From Litorivivens sp041625575 (GTDB lineage Bacteria; Pseudomonadota; Gammaproteobacteria; Pseudomonadales; Spongiibacteraceae), in assembly GCA_041625575.1 (NCBI GenBank), contig JBFJTG010000025.1, positions 1-33,196 on the forward strand: 33,196 bases of DNA. Reading direction: 5' to 3'. A program made the position numbers and the translations under genes. Positions 8,258-16,933 of the stretch are shown one piece after another (position 1 is the stretch's first letter; each line of letters begins with the position of its first letter). The notes beneath the pieces are model-generated. The model was given only the letters and a program-made list of their open reading frames with translations, did not search any database and had not been told where the DNA came from.

Positions 8258-9460
8258 TCAAGCAACCTGCAAACTCTCGCGCACGCAGTTAATCATGGCG
8301 CGCTCCATCAAAAATGCCTTGGCCTTTACCGGGTCGGCTGCTGTTTCCATTAACAGCTTTTGGCGCTTGTCCTGAATATTCTTATCCGTGGACTCCATCA
8401 GTTTCTTGTTTTCGATGGTGTGATTTTGTACAAATTTCACTGCGAGCTCGCGACGCTGCCTATCATACTGGGCAAACTCTTCTATGTAGTCAGAGTCACT
8501 CGAAAAAATTCGCACCAAACGTTCCGCAAGATTGAAGGCATCATGGAGTCCGCCGTTCATGCCCATACCACCGAGGGGATTGTTAATGTGACAGGCATCC
8601 CCCGCCAGGGTCACGCGGTCGTTAAAATAGGTTTCCGAAACACGCTGATGTACGTTGTACAGGGTACGATGGCCAATCTCGTAAGGAGTACCTTTGTCAT
8701 ACAGATGTTTGAGGCGGGCCTGAATATACTCATCGGACAGCAGCATCTCCTCGCTGTCGCCAGGTTTTGTGGGCCACAGTACGCGCCAGAGTTTGTCGGT
8801 GCGTAAAATCACGCACCATTCGTCCGGGTCGGACACATAGTTTACGTAGGACAAATTTTCAAAGACATCTTCAAAGGGAAATGGCGTACTGACAACCAGA
8901 AATTTCTCATCGTAGGTAAACCCGCCAAAACCGATACCAGCCGATTTGCGAACATTACTCGACGCGCCATCTGTGCCAACGAGAAAGGGGGTATAAAAGG
9001 TTTTTAAGCCCTCCGGGGTCTCAACACTAAGCTCTACTTTGTCACCCAGATTCTTACAGCCGACAACTTTGTGTGAGAACAGGACCTGCGCGCAGTCGTA
9101 GTCAGCGAGCATCTCACCGACGATATGTGTCATTTCATATTGCTCAAGCTGCAGACGAAACGGAAACGGCGTTTCGTCTGCGATTAAGGCCATATCAAAT
9201 TCGGCAATTTCGTCTGTGCGTCGATCGCGGTACTGATACTTGTCGACTTTCAAACCCTTCGCCAACATCCGCTCGGTCACGCCTAAACTGTGCAGCATCT
9301 CCAGCGAGGGTGGATGAAAAGTCGAGGCGCGGAGATCTATTGGCAGGGATTTATGCATCTCCAATAGGATGACGGGAATATTGTGTTGCGCCAGATACAG
9401 GGCAACGACCGAGCCTGCGGGGCCAGCTCCAGCCACGATTACGGGTTCTGTAGCACTCAT
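8258..9460 (-). CDS. FAD-dependent aromatic-type monooxygenase
   Basis: A 400-aa class A flavoprotein monooxygenase (PheA/TfdB/UbiH fold). Visible are the FAD-binding GAGPAG (11-16), the DG motif in LVGTDGASSNVRKSAG (160-174) and the GD motif in TLAGDACHINNPLGGMGMNGG (284-304). Such enzymes use NAD(P)H and O2 to hydroxylate, and sometimes open, electron-rich aromatic or N-heteroaromatic rings. 6-Hydroxynicotinate monooxygenase and the ring-opening pyridine monooxygenase MHPCO are relatives. The start ATG has only a weak AAAGG upstream. It lies 155 bases downstream of the GntR gene on the same strand and may read through from it. A role on a pyrrole or dipyrrole intermediate is inferred from context. 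Confidence 0.85.
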   Translation of the reverse strand: MSATEPVIVAGAGPAGSVVALYLAQHNIPVILLEMHKSLPIDLRASTFHPPSLEMLHSLGVTERMLAKGLKVDKYQYRDRRTDEIAEFDMALIADETPFPFRLQLEQYEMTHIVGEMLADYDCAQVLFSHKVVGCKNLGDKVELSVETPEGLKTFYTPFLVGTDGASSNVRKSAGIGFGGFTYDEKFLVVSTPFPFEDVFENLSYVNYVSDPDEWCVILRTDKLWRVLWPTKPGDSEEMLLSDEYIQARLKHLYDKGTPYEIGHRTLYNVHQRVSETYFNDRVTLAGDACHINNPLGGMGMNGGLHDAFNLAERLVRIFSSDSDYIEEFAQYDRQRRELAVKFVQNHTIENKKLMESTDKNIQDKRQKLLMETAADPVKAKAFLMERAMINCVRESLQVA

Positions 9461-9579
9461 TGGAATACCTTTGTCGATATCACAACAAACGTCGCTATTA
9501 GAGCCCCCGCTCCTCCGCTACGTACTGTTGCTATTAATTGTCGGTGGTTCTGCTTTCTACGATTAAAGTGTGCGATCGC

Positions 9580-9603
9580 AGTTTTCGTTGTCGAAAGAAA
9601 ACT
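9580..9603. other. Inverted repeat between regulator and monooxygenase
   Basis: AGTTTTC (9580-9586) pairs with GAAAACT (9597-9603) around a 10-base loop, next to the palindrome GCGATCGC (9572-9579). It sits in the 155-base gap between two minus-strand genes and could act as a weak attenuator. Nothing else was seen in this gap, and no copy of the shared operator. Confidence 0.3.
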
Positions 9604-9615
9604 ACAATACACTCT

Positions 9616-10404
9616 TTACTCGCTGTGATAATCGTTCATGCTCAAACTCATCCGATACTGGAATCGTTTCGGATTGTATTGGCAGAACAAAATATCGACT
9701 AACTTCCCGTCATTCGTGTACGAGTGACGGACCAGGGTTAGCGTCGGTGCGCCGGCCTTCATTTCCAGCTCGCGAGCAACCTCGTTATTTGCTGCCTCGG
9801 CGCCCAAATACTGGTCCACCTTGGACAGAATCAAGCCGTTTTCCTTAATCGTGTCCAGACGCACATTGCTTTCCAGTTCGCGCTTGGAAAAACCCTTTTT
9901 AATGCCAACCGTCCAGCTAATGTAATAGGCAAAAGGCTCACCTTCCTCGCTGCTTCGCACCCGAATAACGCGGTGAGCTTTTTCACCTTTGGCCAAATCC
10001 AGTTCAGCACGAATGTCCGCTGGCGGGATCACCTTTTCCACATCCAAAACCTTGATACGAGTCTGACGCCCCATACTCGCCAGCTTTTCCAGCATTCCGA
10101 CAAGCGGCGCCTGAACGGGCTCTGGTTCATAGTGGTGTGTAACGTGGCTGCCCTTGCCCCGACGGCGCTCAACTAATTCGTCCGCGGCGAGCTCATCCAT
10201 AGCCCGCTTGGCAGTGATACGTGATACGCCGAACATTTCTGCCAATTGCTGCTCGGTAGGCATCTGGATACCGTGAGCAATCGAACCATCGAGGATTCGA
10301 CTTTTTAACAAACTGTACATTTGGAAGTAGAGAGGCGTTGGTGCCTCGCTTTGCAATAACTCAAGATCACGCTTGCTGAATAACTTTTCGATTGGGCTGC
10401 TCAT
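9616..10404 (-). CDS. GntR-family regulator, HutC/UTRA type
   Basis: A 262-aa regulator. The N-terminal winged helix-turn-helix spans about residues 23-90, with the MPTEQQLAEMFGVSRITAKR core and the RRGKGSHV wing. A UTRA small-molecule domain follows (about 105-250), as in HutC/FarR members. The ribosome site is strong (GGGGGAAAG). It is the only regulator inside the catabolic block, and its own promoter region carries operator C, which suggests autoregulation. HutC-type proteins bind short dyads with a central TA step, which fits the seven palindromes here. The likely job is a repressor released by the pathway substrate or an intermediate. The binding assignment is inference. Confidence 0.9.
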   Translation of the reverse strand: MSSPIEKLFSKRDLELLQSEAPTPLYFQMYSLLKSRILDGSIAHGIQMPTEQQLAEMFGVSRITAKRAMDELAADELVERRRGKGSHVTHHYEPEPVQAPLVGMLEKLASMGRQTRIKVLDVEKVIPPADIRAELDLAKGEKAHRVIRVRSSEEGEPFAYYISWTVGIKKGFSKRELESNVRLDTIKENGLILSKVDQYLGAEAANNEVARELEMKAGAPTLTLVRHSYTNDGKLVDILFCQYNPKRFQYRMSLSMNDYHSE

Positions 10405-10471
10405 CTATATCTTTCCCCCGTGCGCTACAACAAATAAAACGATTGCTGAACGCGCTAACTCGCTGAAATAC

Positions 10472-10489
10472 TTAAAACTATAACATTAT
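10472..10489. promoter_or_regulatory. Operator C of the shared palindrome (GntR gene)
   Basis: TTAAAACTATAACATTAT: the right half TAACATTAT is well conserved and the left half is degenerate (13 of 18 matches). A tighter dyad, CTATAA-CA-TTATAG, overlaps it (10478-10491), and the minus strand reads TATAAT. It lies 68 bases upstream of the GntR start. The rest of the 10405-10550 gap shows nothing further. Confidence 0.6.
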
Positions 10490-10550
10490 AGCTAAATAAT
10501 TTCCTCGCGCCTATGCGTAGGTAAAATTGATATCTTTTGCCACACCCCAT

Positions 10551-11144
10551 TTAAACCTTGGGCAGTATCTCCAGCACCTCGGCGACGCCGACAACCTCTG
10601 CGTACTTGGCGTGCATATCGTGCAAATTTGCCGCGTGAGCCTCGGCATTGCGATCACCTACGGCTTCGCGCGGTACCAGCACCGGATAGTCATTTTGGAG
10701 GCCGTCCAGTACGGTCGCACGCACACAACCGCTGGTTGTTAAACCGGTTACCACAAGAGAATCCGCGCCGTCAGCACGCAAGCGTTCTTGCAGGTCAGTG
10801 CCAAAAAAGGAGCTGGCCCACTGCTTTTCAATCAACGCTTCGTGGCTTAAGGGCGTTAGTGCAGAGTGTACTTTCACCCACTCTGATTCCGGCGTCAGGC
10901 ATTCGAGTGCAGGCAAACGAGCTCGAAACACTCGGGCCTGAGAAGCATTTCGATAAACAACGGTTGTAAAAAAAACGGGGAACTTGTGAAGGCGAAAGGC
11001 CGCCAGCAATTCCGCATTGGCCGCAATAACGTCTGGACAATCACTCCCCAGCGGACAGGCCGGATCGGTGAAGCCATTAATCATGTCGACAAGAATCAAG
11101 GCGGGTCGCTTACCCAAGCTTATGGACTGGCGCTGTAGATCCAT
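10551..11144 (-). CDS. Isochorismatase-family amidohydrolase
   Basis: A 197-aa cysteine hydrolase of the isochorismatase/N-carbamoylsarcosine amidase family. The catalytic triad is visible: Asp20 in LILVDMINGF, Lys107 in IEKQWASSF and Cys140 in TGLTTSGCVRA. Family members hydrolyse amides such as nicotinamide, N-carbamoylsarcosine and maleamate. NicF, the maleamate amidohydrolase of nicotinate catabolism, is a close functional precedent. It is the last gene of the long minus-strand operon, and its ATG overlaps the stop of the preceding gene (TGATG). In this setting it would be suited to release ammonia from an alkylated maleamate before the hydratase step. The substrate is inferred. Confidence 0.87.
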   Translation of the reverse strand: MDLQRQSISLGKRPALILVDMINGFTDPACPLGSDCPDVIAANAELLAAFRLHKFPVFFTTVVYRNASQARVFRARLPALECLTPESEWVKVHSALTPLSHEALIEKQWASSFFGTDLQERLRADGADSLVVTGLTTSGCVRATVLDGLQNDYPVLVPREAVGDRNAEAHAANLHDMHAKYAEVVGVAEVLEILPKV

Positions 11145-11959
11145 CAGGAAACGCGCTCCCTATCACCCTGTTCAAGAAAAAAGTCCCTGAGCATCTGCGC
11201 TATCTCAGGGGCAAACAAATCGCAGGCGTATGTGCGGGCACCAGGCAGCACCGCCTTTCTACCCTGCTGACAGACAGCCAGCGCAGCATCAAGCTGCGAA
11301 TATAAGGGATCGCCGTCGCCCGCAAAAACCAGTACAGGCAAATTCAGGGCAGCTAACTGAGCTTCAAAATCCTGCTCAATAACCGCCCGGTAGGCATCCG
11401 GATAAGCCGAACCGACCGCGAGCCCCAGCAAGGTTTCGCGCAAACTCAGCTCCAGCGGTGCATCAGGTTCCTTGTCGCGCATTCGCTGCCACATGGCTAA
11501 CAAGTGGCTACCATCTTCGGTTTCTGGAAAAGCTTTTGCTTTTTCCGGCAGCGCAGTCTTGAGTGCCTCACTCAGAAGCGTTGGACCGGACAAAGCCAGT
11601 GAACTTACCTGAGCGGGAAAATCGTAGGCCAACTGTACGGCAATAGCCGCACCGGTATGATGACCGAAAACAGCTGCCGCGCTCACATTCAATGCCTGCA
11701 TAAAAGCATTAATAGCCGTCGCGTAGGCACTCGTTGTCGCGGGCGCCGATAGAGGGTCACTCATCCCGAATCCCGGAGTATCCGGAGCTAGCATATAGAA
11801 ATGTTCGTGTAACTCGGCCATCAACCCTTCAAACATAACCGAGCTGCTCGGACTTTGATGCAACATGAGCAGCACTGGCAAATCCGCTCTGCCTGCCGAG
11901 CGGTAGTGCAACTGGATGCCATCAAGATCGACATAGGATTTACGGATAGTCACACTCAC
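11144..11959 (-). CDS. Alpha/beta-hydrolase-fold protein lacking the usual triad
   Basis: A 271-aa protein with a clear alpha/beta-hydrolase start (YVDLDGIQLHYRSAG, then LLMLHQSP and APDTPGFGMSD). The nucleophile elbow, normally GxSxG, reads GHHTG (99-103), with His101 in place of serine. The acidic strand FAGDGDPLY is present, but no histidine follows it, so the catalytic histidine is also missing. It is therefore either a non-hydrolytic member (cofactor-less lyase or oxygenase chemistry is known in this fold) or uses an unusual mechanism. The GTG start directly follows the aldehyde dehydrogenase stop, and the stop overlaps the next ATG, so it is tightly coupled within the operon. Compare NicD, an alpha/beta hydrolase next to NicF-type amidases. 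Confidence 0.85.
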   Translation of the reverse strand: MSVTIRKSYVDLDGIQLHYRSAGRADLPVLLMLHQSPSSSVMFEGLMAELHEHFYMLAPDTPGFGMSDPLSAPATTSAYATAINAFMQALNVSAAAVFGHHTGAAIAVQLAYDFPAQVSSLALSGPTLLSEALKTALPEKAKAFPETEDGSHLLAMWQRMRDKEPDAPLELSLRETLLGLAVGSAYPDAYRAVIEQDFEAQLAALNLPVLVFAGDGDPLYSQLDAALAVCQQGRKAVLPGARTYACDLFAPEIAQMLRDFFLEQGDRERVS

Positions 11960-13387
11960 CTAGCCAAGCTCCACGCTAATCCACTTCAGCTCGGTAAACT
12001 CTTCCGTGCTGTAATGTCCGCCACTGCGCCCTATTCCTGATAAACCCAGACCACCAACCGGCGCCATCGCATTGCTCTGAAATGAATGCATGCCAATATG
12101 GACTGCGCCGCTGCGAATTGCGCGCGCTGCTTTAAAACCGGCAACAATATCGCGCGTAAGCACGGCCGCAGAAAGGCCGAACTCGCTGTCGTTGGCCAAA
12201 TGTATGGCCTCATCCAAATCCGCCGCTTTCACGACGCTGGTGATAGGACCAAAACTCTCGTCGCGCCAAATACTGCTGTCTTTGGGGGGCGATACTATAA
12301 CTGTCGGCTGGTAGCGCAAACCGGACTCAATGGCTCCGCCAGTTAACAGCCTTGCCCCGGCCGCCAAAGCATCGCGCTGATGCTCAACAACCTTGTCTAG
12401 CGCCCGCTTATTAATCAGCGGGCCGTAGGCCGTAGTGCTATCACGCAGGTCGCCGAGAGGCAGCGCTTCGCAGGCCTTTTTCAGGGCCGCGCAAAATTCG
12501 TCGAAAATTGACGCTTCGACGACAATACGGGAATTCGCCATACAAATTTGACCCGCATGATTGAACATGCCCTGCACAGCAATATCCGCCGCCCTGACGG
12601 GATCGAAATCTTTCAAAACCAGGAGCGCGCTTTTGCCCCCAAGCTCCAGTTGCACGCGGCGCATATTCTGCATCGCCTGGGCGCCAATCGCTTTGCCGGT
12701 TGCCGTCGAGCCCGTGAGTGCAATGCCATTAATATCCGGATGGGAAACCAGAGGCGCGCCGCAATCTGCGCCAAAACCGGTAACAACGTTGACCGTATTG
12801 GGCGGTATACCCGCTTCAACTAACAATTTACCGAAGGCGATTGCAATCTGTGGCGTTTCTTCGGAGGGCTTGATCACAACACTATTGCCTGCTGCGAGGG
12901 GAAATGCAGTCATTTTTGCCAGCAGTGCGAGCGGCGCATTATAGGGCGACACGATAGCCACCACCCCCAAAGGCTCGCGAAATACCATGGAGATGCGATC
13001 AGCTTTATCATTCGGGAAGGTATCGCCGTACAAACGCCGGACTTCACCCGCTGCAGTTCGCAGTAGATCAACGGTGTAGTGGATTTCATGGCGTGCTTTC
13101 GTGATGGTTGAACCACTCTCATCGATAAGTGCATCGAGATAGCGCTCTTCGCCAAACTGCTGCATCAAGTCCGCGGCTTTAAGTAAAGCAGCCTCACGAG
13201 CGCCAGGTGTTAATGCCGACCAAGTTTCGAAACCCAATCTGGCCGCTGCGACGGCGCGATCTACATCGCTGGCGTCTGCCCGAGCGGCGGTGCCCAGTAG
13301 TTGCTGGCTTGCCGGCGCATAAACATCAAAGGTCAGGCCGGAAGCAGCTGGAGCTTCAAGGCCCCCAATCAGCAATCCTGTATCCAC
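11960..13387 (-). CDS. Aldehyde dehydrogenase, copy 2 in the operon
   Basis: A 475-aa NAD(P)-dependent aldehyde dehydrogenase of normal length. Visible are the transition-state asparagine in SPYN (Asn150), KPSEETP (cofactor contact, from 173), the general base in QLELGG (Glu248) and the nucleophile in GQICMANSR (Cys282). It oxidises an aldehyde to the acid in the cytoplasm. The start is a GTG that overlaps the preceding stop (TAGTG). Two different aldehyde dehydrogenases in a row suggest two aldehyde intermediates or a broad mixture. In a tetrapyrrole route these could be formyl or side-chain aldehydes released on cleavage, but the substrate is not visible from sequence. Confidence 0.93.
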   Translation of the reverse strand: MDTGLLIGGLEAPAASGLTFDVYAPASQQLLGTAARADASDVDRAVAAARLGFETWSALTPGAREAALLKAADLMQQFGEERYLDALIDESGSTITKARHEIHYTVDLLRTAAGEVRRLYGDTFPNDKADRISMVFREPLGVVAIVSPYNAPLALLAKMTAFPLAAGNSVVIKPSEETPQIAIAFGKLLVEAGIPPNTVNVVTGFGADCGAPLVSHPDINGIALTGSTATGKAIGAQAMQNMRRVQLELGGKSALLVLKDFDPVRAADIAVQGMFNHAGQICMANSRIVVEASIFDEFCAALKKACEALPLGDLRDSTTAYGPLINKRALDKVVEHQRDALAAGARLLTGGAIESGLRYQPTVIVSPPKDSSIWRDESFGPITSVVKAADLDEAIHLANDSEFGLSAAVLTRDIVAGFKAARAIRSGAVHIGMHSFQSNAMAPVGGLGLSGIGRSGGHYSTEEFTELKWISVELG

Positions 13388-14817
13388 TAGGCCGGCCTCC
13401 CAGCAACGCCAATGATGCGTGTACCGCGAAAAAACTCAAAGGTTTCGCGCACGCCCTCGTCGCCCAAGCCACTCAAACCCCAGGCCGGGCGTGGCGCAAG
13501 CGGATGCAAATTCAACATACTCACGGCATTGATTTTGATATTACCTGCTCGAATATTGCGGGCAAGCCGCCAGGCATGTTGCTCCTCGCCAAAGACATAG
13601 GCGGCCAAACCGAAAGGCGTTTCGTTCGCCTGCGCTATGGCTTCTTCGTCAGTCGCAAAGGTATGTACGGTTGCAACCGGGCCAAATGTTTCTTCCAGAG
13701 CATCGCTAGATTTCAGACCGGTAAGCAAGGTCGGCGCTATGAAGTTACCATTCAATTCAGGCAGCTGGCTTTCGCAGACTTTTTCTGCCCCTAAAGCACA
13801 GTAACGTTCGATTGCTTCATGAATATGCTTTAGATGTGCCTTGTGGACTACAGGCCCCATGGCACTGTCTGCATTAAGCGCATTGCCTATGCGAACATCT
13901 TTCAGGCGCTTGCGCACGACCTCCATCAGTTCCGCGTAACGCGATTGATGCACCAGCAATCGACCCAGCGCCCTGCACCACTGACCATTCAGTGTCGTAA
14001 GACCGGCCACAACACCATCAGCTGCAGCTTCAATATTTGCATCCTCGAGCACGACTACCGGATTGTTGCCACCGAGCTCAAGTTGCGCAGGCTTGATATC
14101 GCGCGCAGCCGCAGCAGCAACCGCCAAGCCTCCTTGCAATCCGCCAGTAAAAGAAACTGCCGCTATGCGCGCATCACCCACCAGTGCGGCGCCTGTTTTG
14201 CCGTCGCCGTGAAGCAATTGCACTAAACCCTTGGGTAAATCAGCCTCGACAATAGCCTCGACAATCAGCTGTGCAGATTCCGGTGCCCATTCAGATGGCT
14301 TGATGATGACCGGGCAGCCTGCGGCCAGTGCCGACGCTAGTTTGTGACAGAGAATACCCGAAGGCGCATTCCAGGGTGCTATAACGGCAGCCGGGCCTAA
14401 GGGTAAACGCTCTACTTCGACGGCTCCGTGCGGACCTTCGAAAGCAGTATTTTGCGTATTCTCACGCAACATGGTTGCTGCTGACTTGAATGCCGCCGAG
14501 CAGATAGACGCGACCACCTTTGTAAAGGAAAGGATCACACCTGTGCATCGGGCATCAGCTATCGCTATGGCGTCGGCGCGAGCAGCAATTTTTTCGGCAA
14601 TGCGCTCCAATGCCCCCGCCTTATCTTGCGCCGAAAGCGTTGACCAATCAGCGCGATTGTAAGCGGCGACCGCAACTTGAATGGCCTGCTCAATCTGATC
14701 CGCATCACTCGCGCGCTGAACAAACAGTTCGTCACCGGTGCTGGCGTCGCACACGCTTGCAGCTAGCGTTAATTTGGGCTGCTGCCAACTACCGTCACTA
14801 TAGTTTTTGATTTCCAT
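13387..14817 (-). CDS. Aldehyde dehydrogenase, copy 1 in the operon
   Basis: A 476-aa aldehyde dehydrogenase. The core is intact: APWN (Asn150), KPSEWAPE (173-180), QLELGGNNP (Glu247) and GQWCRALGR (Cys281). The turn near residue 222 reads SFTGGLQGG where most family members have FTGS, a change near the cofactor pocket. It is clearly a different subfamily from its downstream neighbour rather than a recent duplicate. Its ATG overlaps the stop of the upstream flavoprotein gene (TAATG), so translation is coupled. The likely job is oxidation of an aldehyde produced by the upstream flavoprotein or by ring cleavage, with the substrate unknown. Confidence 0.93.
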   Translation of the reverse strand: MEIKNYSDGSWQQPKLTLAASVCDASTGDELFVQRASDADQIEQAIQVAVAAYNRADWSTLSAQDKAGALERIAEKIAARADAIAIADARCTGVILSFTKVVASICSAAFKSAATMLRENTQNTAFEGPHGAVEVERLPLGPAAVIAPWNAPSGILCHKLASALAAGCPVIIKPSEWAPESAQLIVEAIVEADLPKGLVQLLHGDGKTGAALVGDARIAAVSFTGGLQGGLAVAAAAARDIKPAQLELGGNNPVVVLEDANIEAAADGVVAGLTTLNGQWCRALGRLLVHQSRYAELMEVVRKRLKDVRIGNALNADSAMGPVVHKAHLKHIHEAIERYCALGAEKVCESQLPELNGNFIAPTLLTGLKSSDALEETFGPVATVHTFATDEEAIAQANETPFGLAAYVFGEEQHAWRLARNIRAGNIKINAVSMLNLHPLAPRPAWGLSGLGDEGVRETFEFFRGTRIIGVAGRPA

Positions 14818-16085
14818 TAGGCCTTCCCGAAGGCCTGCTGTTCCTCGCCTTCGATTATCAGCTTGGCAGTCTCAAGCCGACCACGCTCAGCGGGGAAGGC
14901 CTGAACCAAACCCATGGCCAGATCGCGCAGTGCACGAGAATACGGTGTATCAAACATTGTGCCCGAGGTTCCGGCACATTTAAGGGCGGCAATACCAACT
15001 TTGAAGCTGTATTCAGCCACTTGCCCTTTGCAAGTACGCCAGAATTTAACCACCTCGTCTTTGGACACGATGGCTGGCTCTGCACTTTCAATTTGAATCT
15101 GGCGCCGGGCCCACAGCAAGGCTGTTTGCAAGTCGGCGTACATTTCACCAACCAATTGCTGCTGGAATGGACCGGTACCCACTGACTTACCGGTATCGAC
15201 AAACTTCTTGTCTTGCAGCATTTTGACCGCAGTTTGATAAACCGAAACAGCGGCCCCCAAATAAATTACCGAAGCCGCCACCTGATTGCCCACAAAACTG
15301 GAACGACTCATCTGGCAACTACGGGCGAAAGCGCCGGGAATCGCGAGCGCGTCTTCTTCCTTCACAAACACATTGTCCAGCACCAAGCCTTCGGTAGCGG
15401 TTCCGCGCATACCGAGCGCATTCCATTCAATGCGGCCACGAGTACCCTGCGCGTCCCTGTCGACAATAAAGGTGCACAGCGCCGCCGCGTCTTTTACGCC
15501 CTTGAGGCCAGCCGTTACAAGATAATAGTTGGCAATACCGGTTGCGCAGCCAAAAGACTTTTCACCGTTGAGAACGTAGCCACCTTCGACCGGACTGGCC
15601 TCGGTGGTAATAGTAATAGCAGATTTTTCTGACTTGACCGACTCGCTGGCGTAGTTGGCAAGCCACTTGCCGTCACGACCCATCGTATAAAGCACTTTTT
15701 CAGCAAAGGCACGCACTTTGGGCGCCTCTTCTTCACTAAACAGACCTTCATCCAGAGCAGACAAGGCCAGTGTGCCGCGCGAGGCTGAGGTGTTATGGAA
15801 AAAATAGGCCAAGCCAGTAGAAGGACAAACACTTCCGATAGCAAAGCAAGCCGCCGCCCAATCACGCAAGCCGCCACCGAGGCCGCCGTATTCTTTGGGC
15901 ACCACCAAACCGAGCAAGCCCGCGTCGCTAAGAAGCTTTACATTGTCGGTATTAAACTCACCCTTGCGGTCAGTGTCGACTGCGCGTTCGCGCAGCACGG
16001 GCAAAATACTTTCGACGCGCTCTGCCCTTTCACGCTCATCGTTACTGAGGTCTTCGACCAGCAACTCGGATATCATTTTACTCAC
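14817..16085 (-). CDS. Acyl-CoA-dehydrogenase-like flavoprotein
   Basis: A 422-aa protein of the acyl-CoA dehydrogenase superfamily: an N-terminal helical domain with LLSDAGLLGLVVPKEYGGLGG, a central beta domain with NGEKSFGCATGIANYYLV and GMRGTATEGLVLDNVFV, and a C-terminal helical domain. The glutamate-bearing YEGT motif of fatty acyl-CoA dehydrogenases is not seen; the C-terminal region reads PYSRALRDLAMG. This resembles the group D flavin monooxygenases (DszC/HpaB-type branch) as much as true dehydrogenases. The start is GTG with GAGG upstream; an in-frame ATG lies nine bases later. It could therefore be an FMNH2-dependent monooxygenase of a pyrrole intermediate or a dehydrogenase of a saturated chain. 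No flavin reductase is adjacent. Confidence 0.82.
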   Translation of the reverse strand: MSKMISELLVEDLSNDERERAERVESILPVLRERAVDTDRKGEFNTDNVKLLSDAGLLGLVVPKEYGGLGGGLRDWAAACFAIGSVCPSTGLAYFFHNTSASRGTLALSALDEGLFSEEEAPKVRAFAEKVLYTMGRDGKWLANYASESVKSEKSAITITTEASPVEGGYVLNGEKSFGCATGIANYYLVTAGLKGVKDAAALCTFIVDRDAQGTRGRIEWNALGMRGTATEGLVLDNVFVKEEDALAIPGAFARSCQMSRSSFVGNQVAASVIYLGAAVSVYQTAVKMLQDKKFVDTGKSVGTGPFQQQLVGEMYADLQTALLWARRQIQIESAEPAIVSKDEVVKFWRTCKGQVAEYSFKVGIAALKCAGTSGTMFDTPYSRALRDLAMGLVQAFPAERGRLETAKLIIEGEEQQAFGKA

Positions 16086-16129
16086 GTGTAACCCTCAAAC
16101 TGAATTTTTTCGGCCAAAACCTGCAAATC

Positions 16130-16870
16130 TCAAGCGCTCACTTCGCGCAGTGTTTCAATTTGCTTGTTCGCTGCATCGCTGCCTACCAATGGCTCAATCT
16201 GCTGCCATACGGGGTCGACATCTTTGTTGAAAATAGCTGCCTTATTACGCTTATCGCGGGCAATCAATTCGTCCGCGCTCACATCCTCCAGCGCTTGAGC
16301 TGAAATACCTTTTTCAAGAAGTTCAAACCAATGATCGAGATAGATGTCTACGGTTTTACGTATTTCAGTAAAAGCTTCGGCAGTCGCACGGTTAGCCAAC
16401 ATCCAGGGCGACATTATGGCGTACTGACGCGGAGACAAATGCGCCATCGTCAATCCCTCAATTTCACGAGCCGCGGTACATGCTTCGGTAAGCGGCTGAT
16501 AAACTTCGTTGAGGTAATTCAGGCGCGACCCAATATCAACACGCGGAATAAGATCCAAATGAAAGGCGTGGTGCTCGCCCGCCTTCACCGAATCAACCGT
16601 GTAGTGCGGAACTGCGCTATCGGATGGCGTAAAAGCAAAAATCATATGCGAGTCCAAATGAATGGCGGGCACCACTATCGATGAGGTGACAACCTGAAAC
16701 AGCGGGCCACCCGTAAACTTGCGCATATGACCGACACTGCCTTGTGCGACAGGCACCTGACTTTCCAGCGGCAGAAAGGGTCCGCCGTCTGCACCGAGTA
16801 CTTCTTTCATTCCTAGCGAGCCAACAATTCGATCCAGAACGTGGTCGTGTAAGTCTTTGGGCAGTGACAT
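16130..16870 (-). CDS. RCCR/bilin-reductase-like protein, copy 2
   Basis: A 246-aa protein that I match, by pattern, to red chlorophyll catabolite reductase (RCCR) of the ferredoxin-dependent bilin reductase superfamily. Landmarks in order are VPHY (87-90), LDLIPRVD (105-112), NYLNEVYQ (118-125), a SP...SP segment (146-155) and the C-terminal RDKRNKAAIFNKDVDPVW (205-222). These correspond to APNF, LDLPHRKD, DYLKRYYQ, VSPSLFV...FSP and RRDKSFRR...EDD of the plant enzyme. Asp93 falls where plant RCCR has Glu154, and Asp217 near its Asp291 (alignment from memory). It would reduce an open-chain tetrapyrrole with ferredoxin. It shares the order of landmarks with the protein at 28798-29595. Ribosome site GAGGATG. 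Confidence 0.7.
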   Translation of the reverse strand: MSLPKDLHDHVLDRIVGSLGMKEVLGADGGPFLPLESQVPVAQGSVGHMRKFTGGPLFQVVTSSIVVPAIHLDSHMIFAFTPSDSAVPHYTVDSVKAGEHHAFHLDLIPRVDIGSRLNYLNEVYQPLTEACTAAREIEGLTMAHLSPRQYAIMSPWMLANRATAEAFTEIRKTVDIYLDHWFELLEKGISAQALEDVSADELIARDKRNKAAIFNKDVDPVWQQIEPLVGSDAANKQIETLREVSA

Positions 16871-16933
16871 AAGGCATCCTCAATAGGTATTTTTATGAAC
16901 TGGCAGCGCGTAAACGCGAGCTACCAATTTAAG

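Noticed and set aside
9572..9579. GCGATCGC palindrome as a possible operator
   Set aside because: It is a single copy of a short, common palindrome and is not related to the repeated AT-rich dyad.
13207..13794. 195-codon open frame on the plus strand
   Set aside because: Shadow frame across the junction of the two aldehyde dehydrogenase genes.
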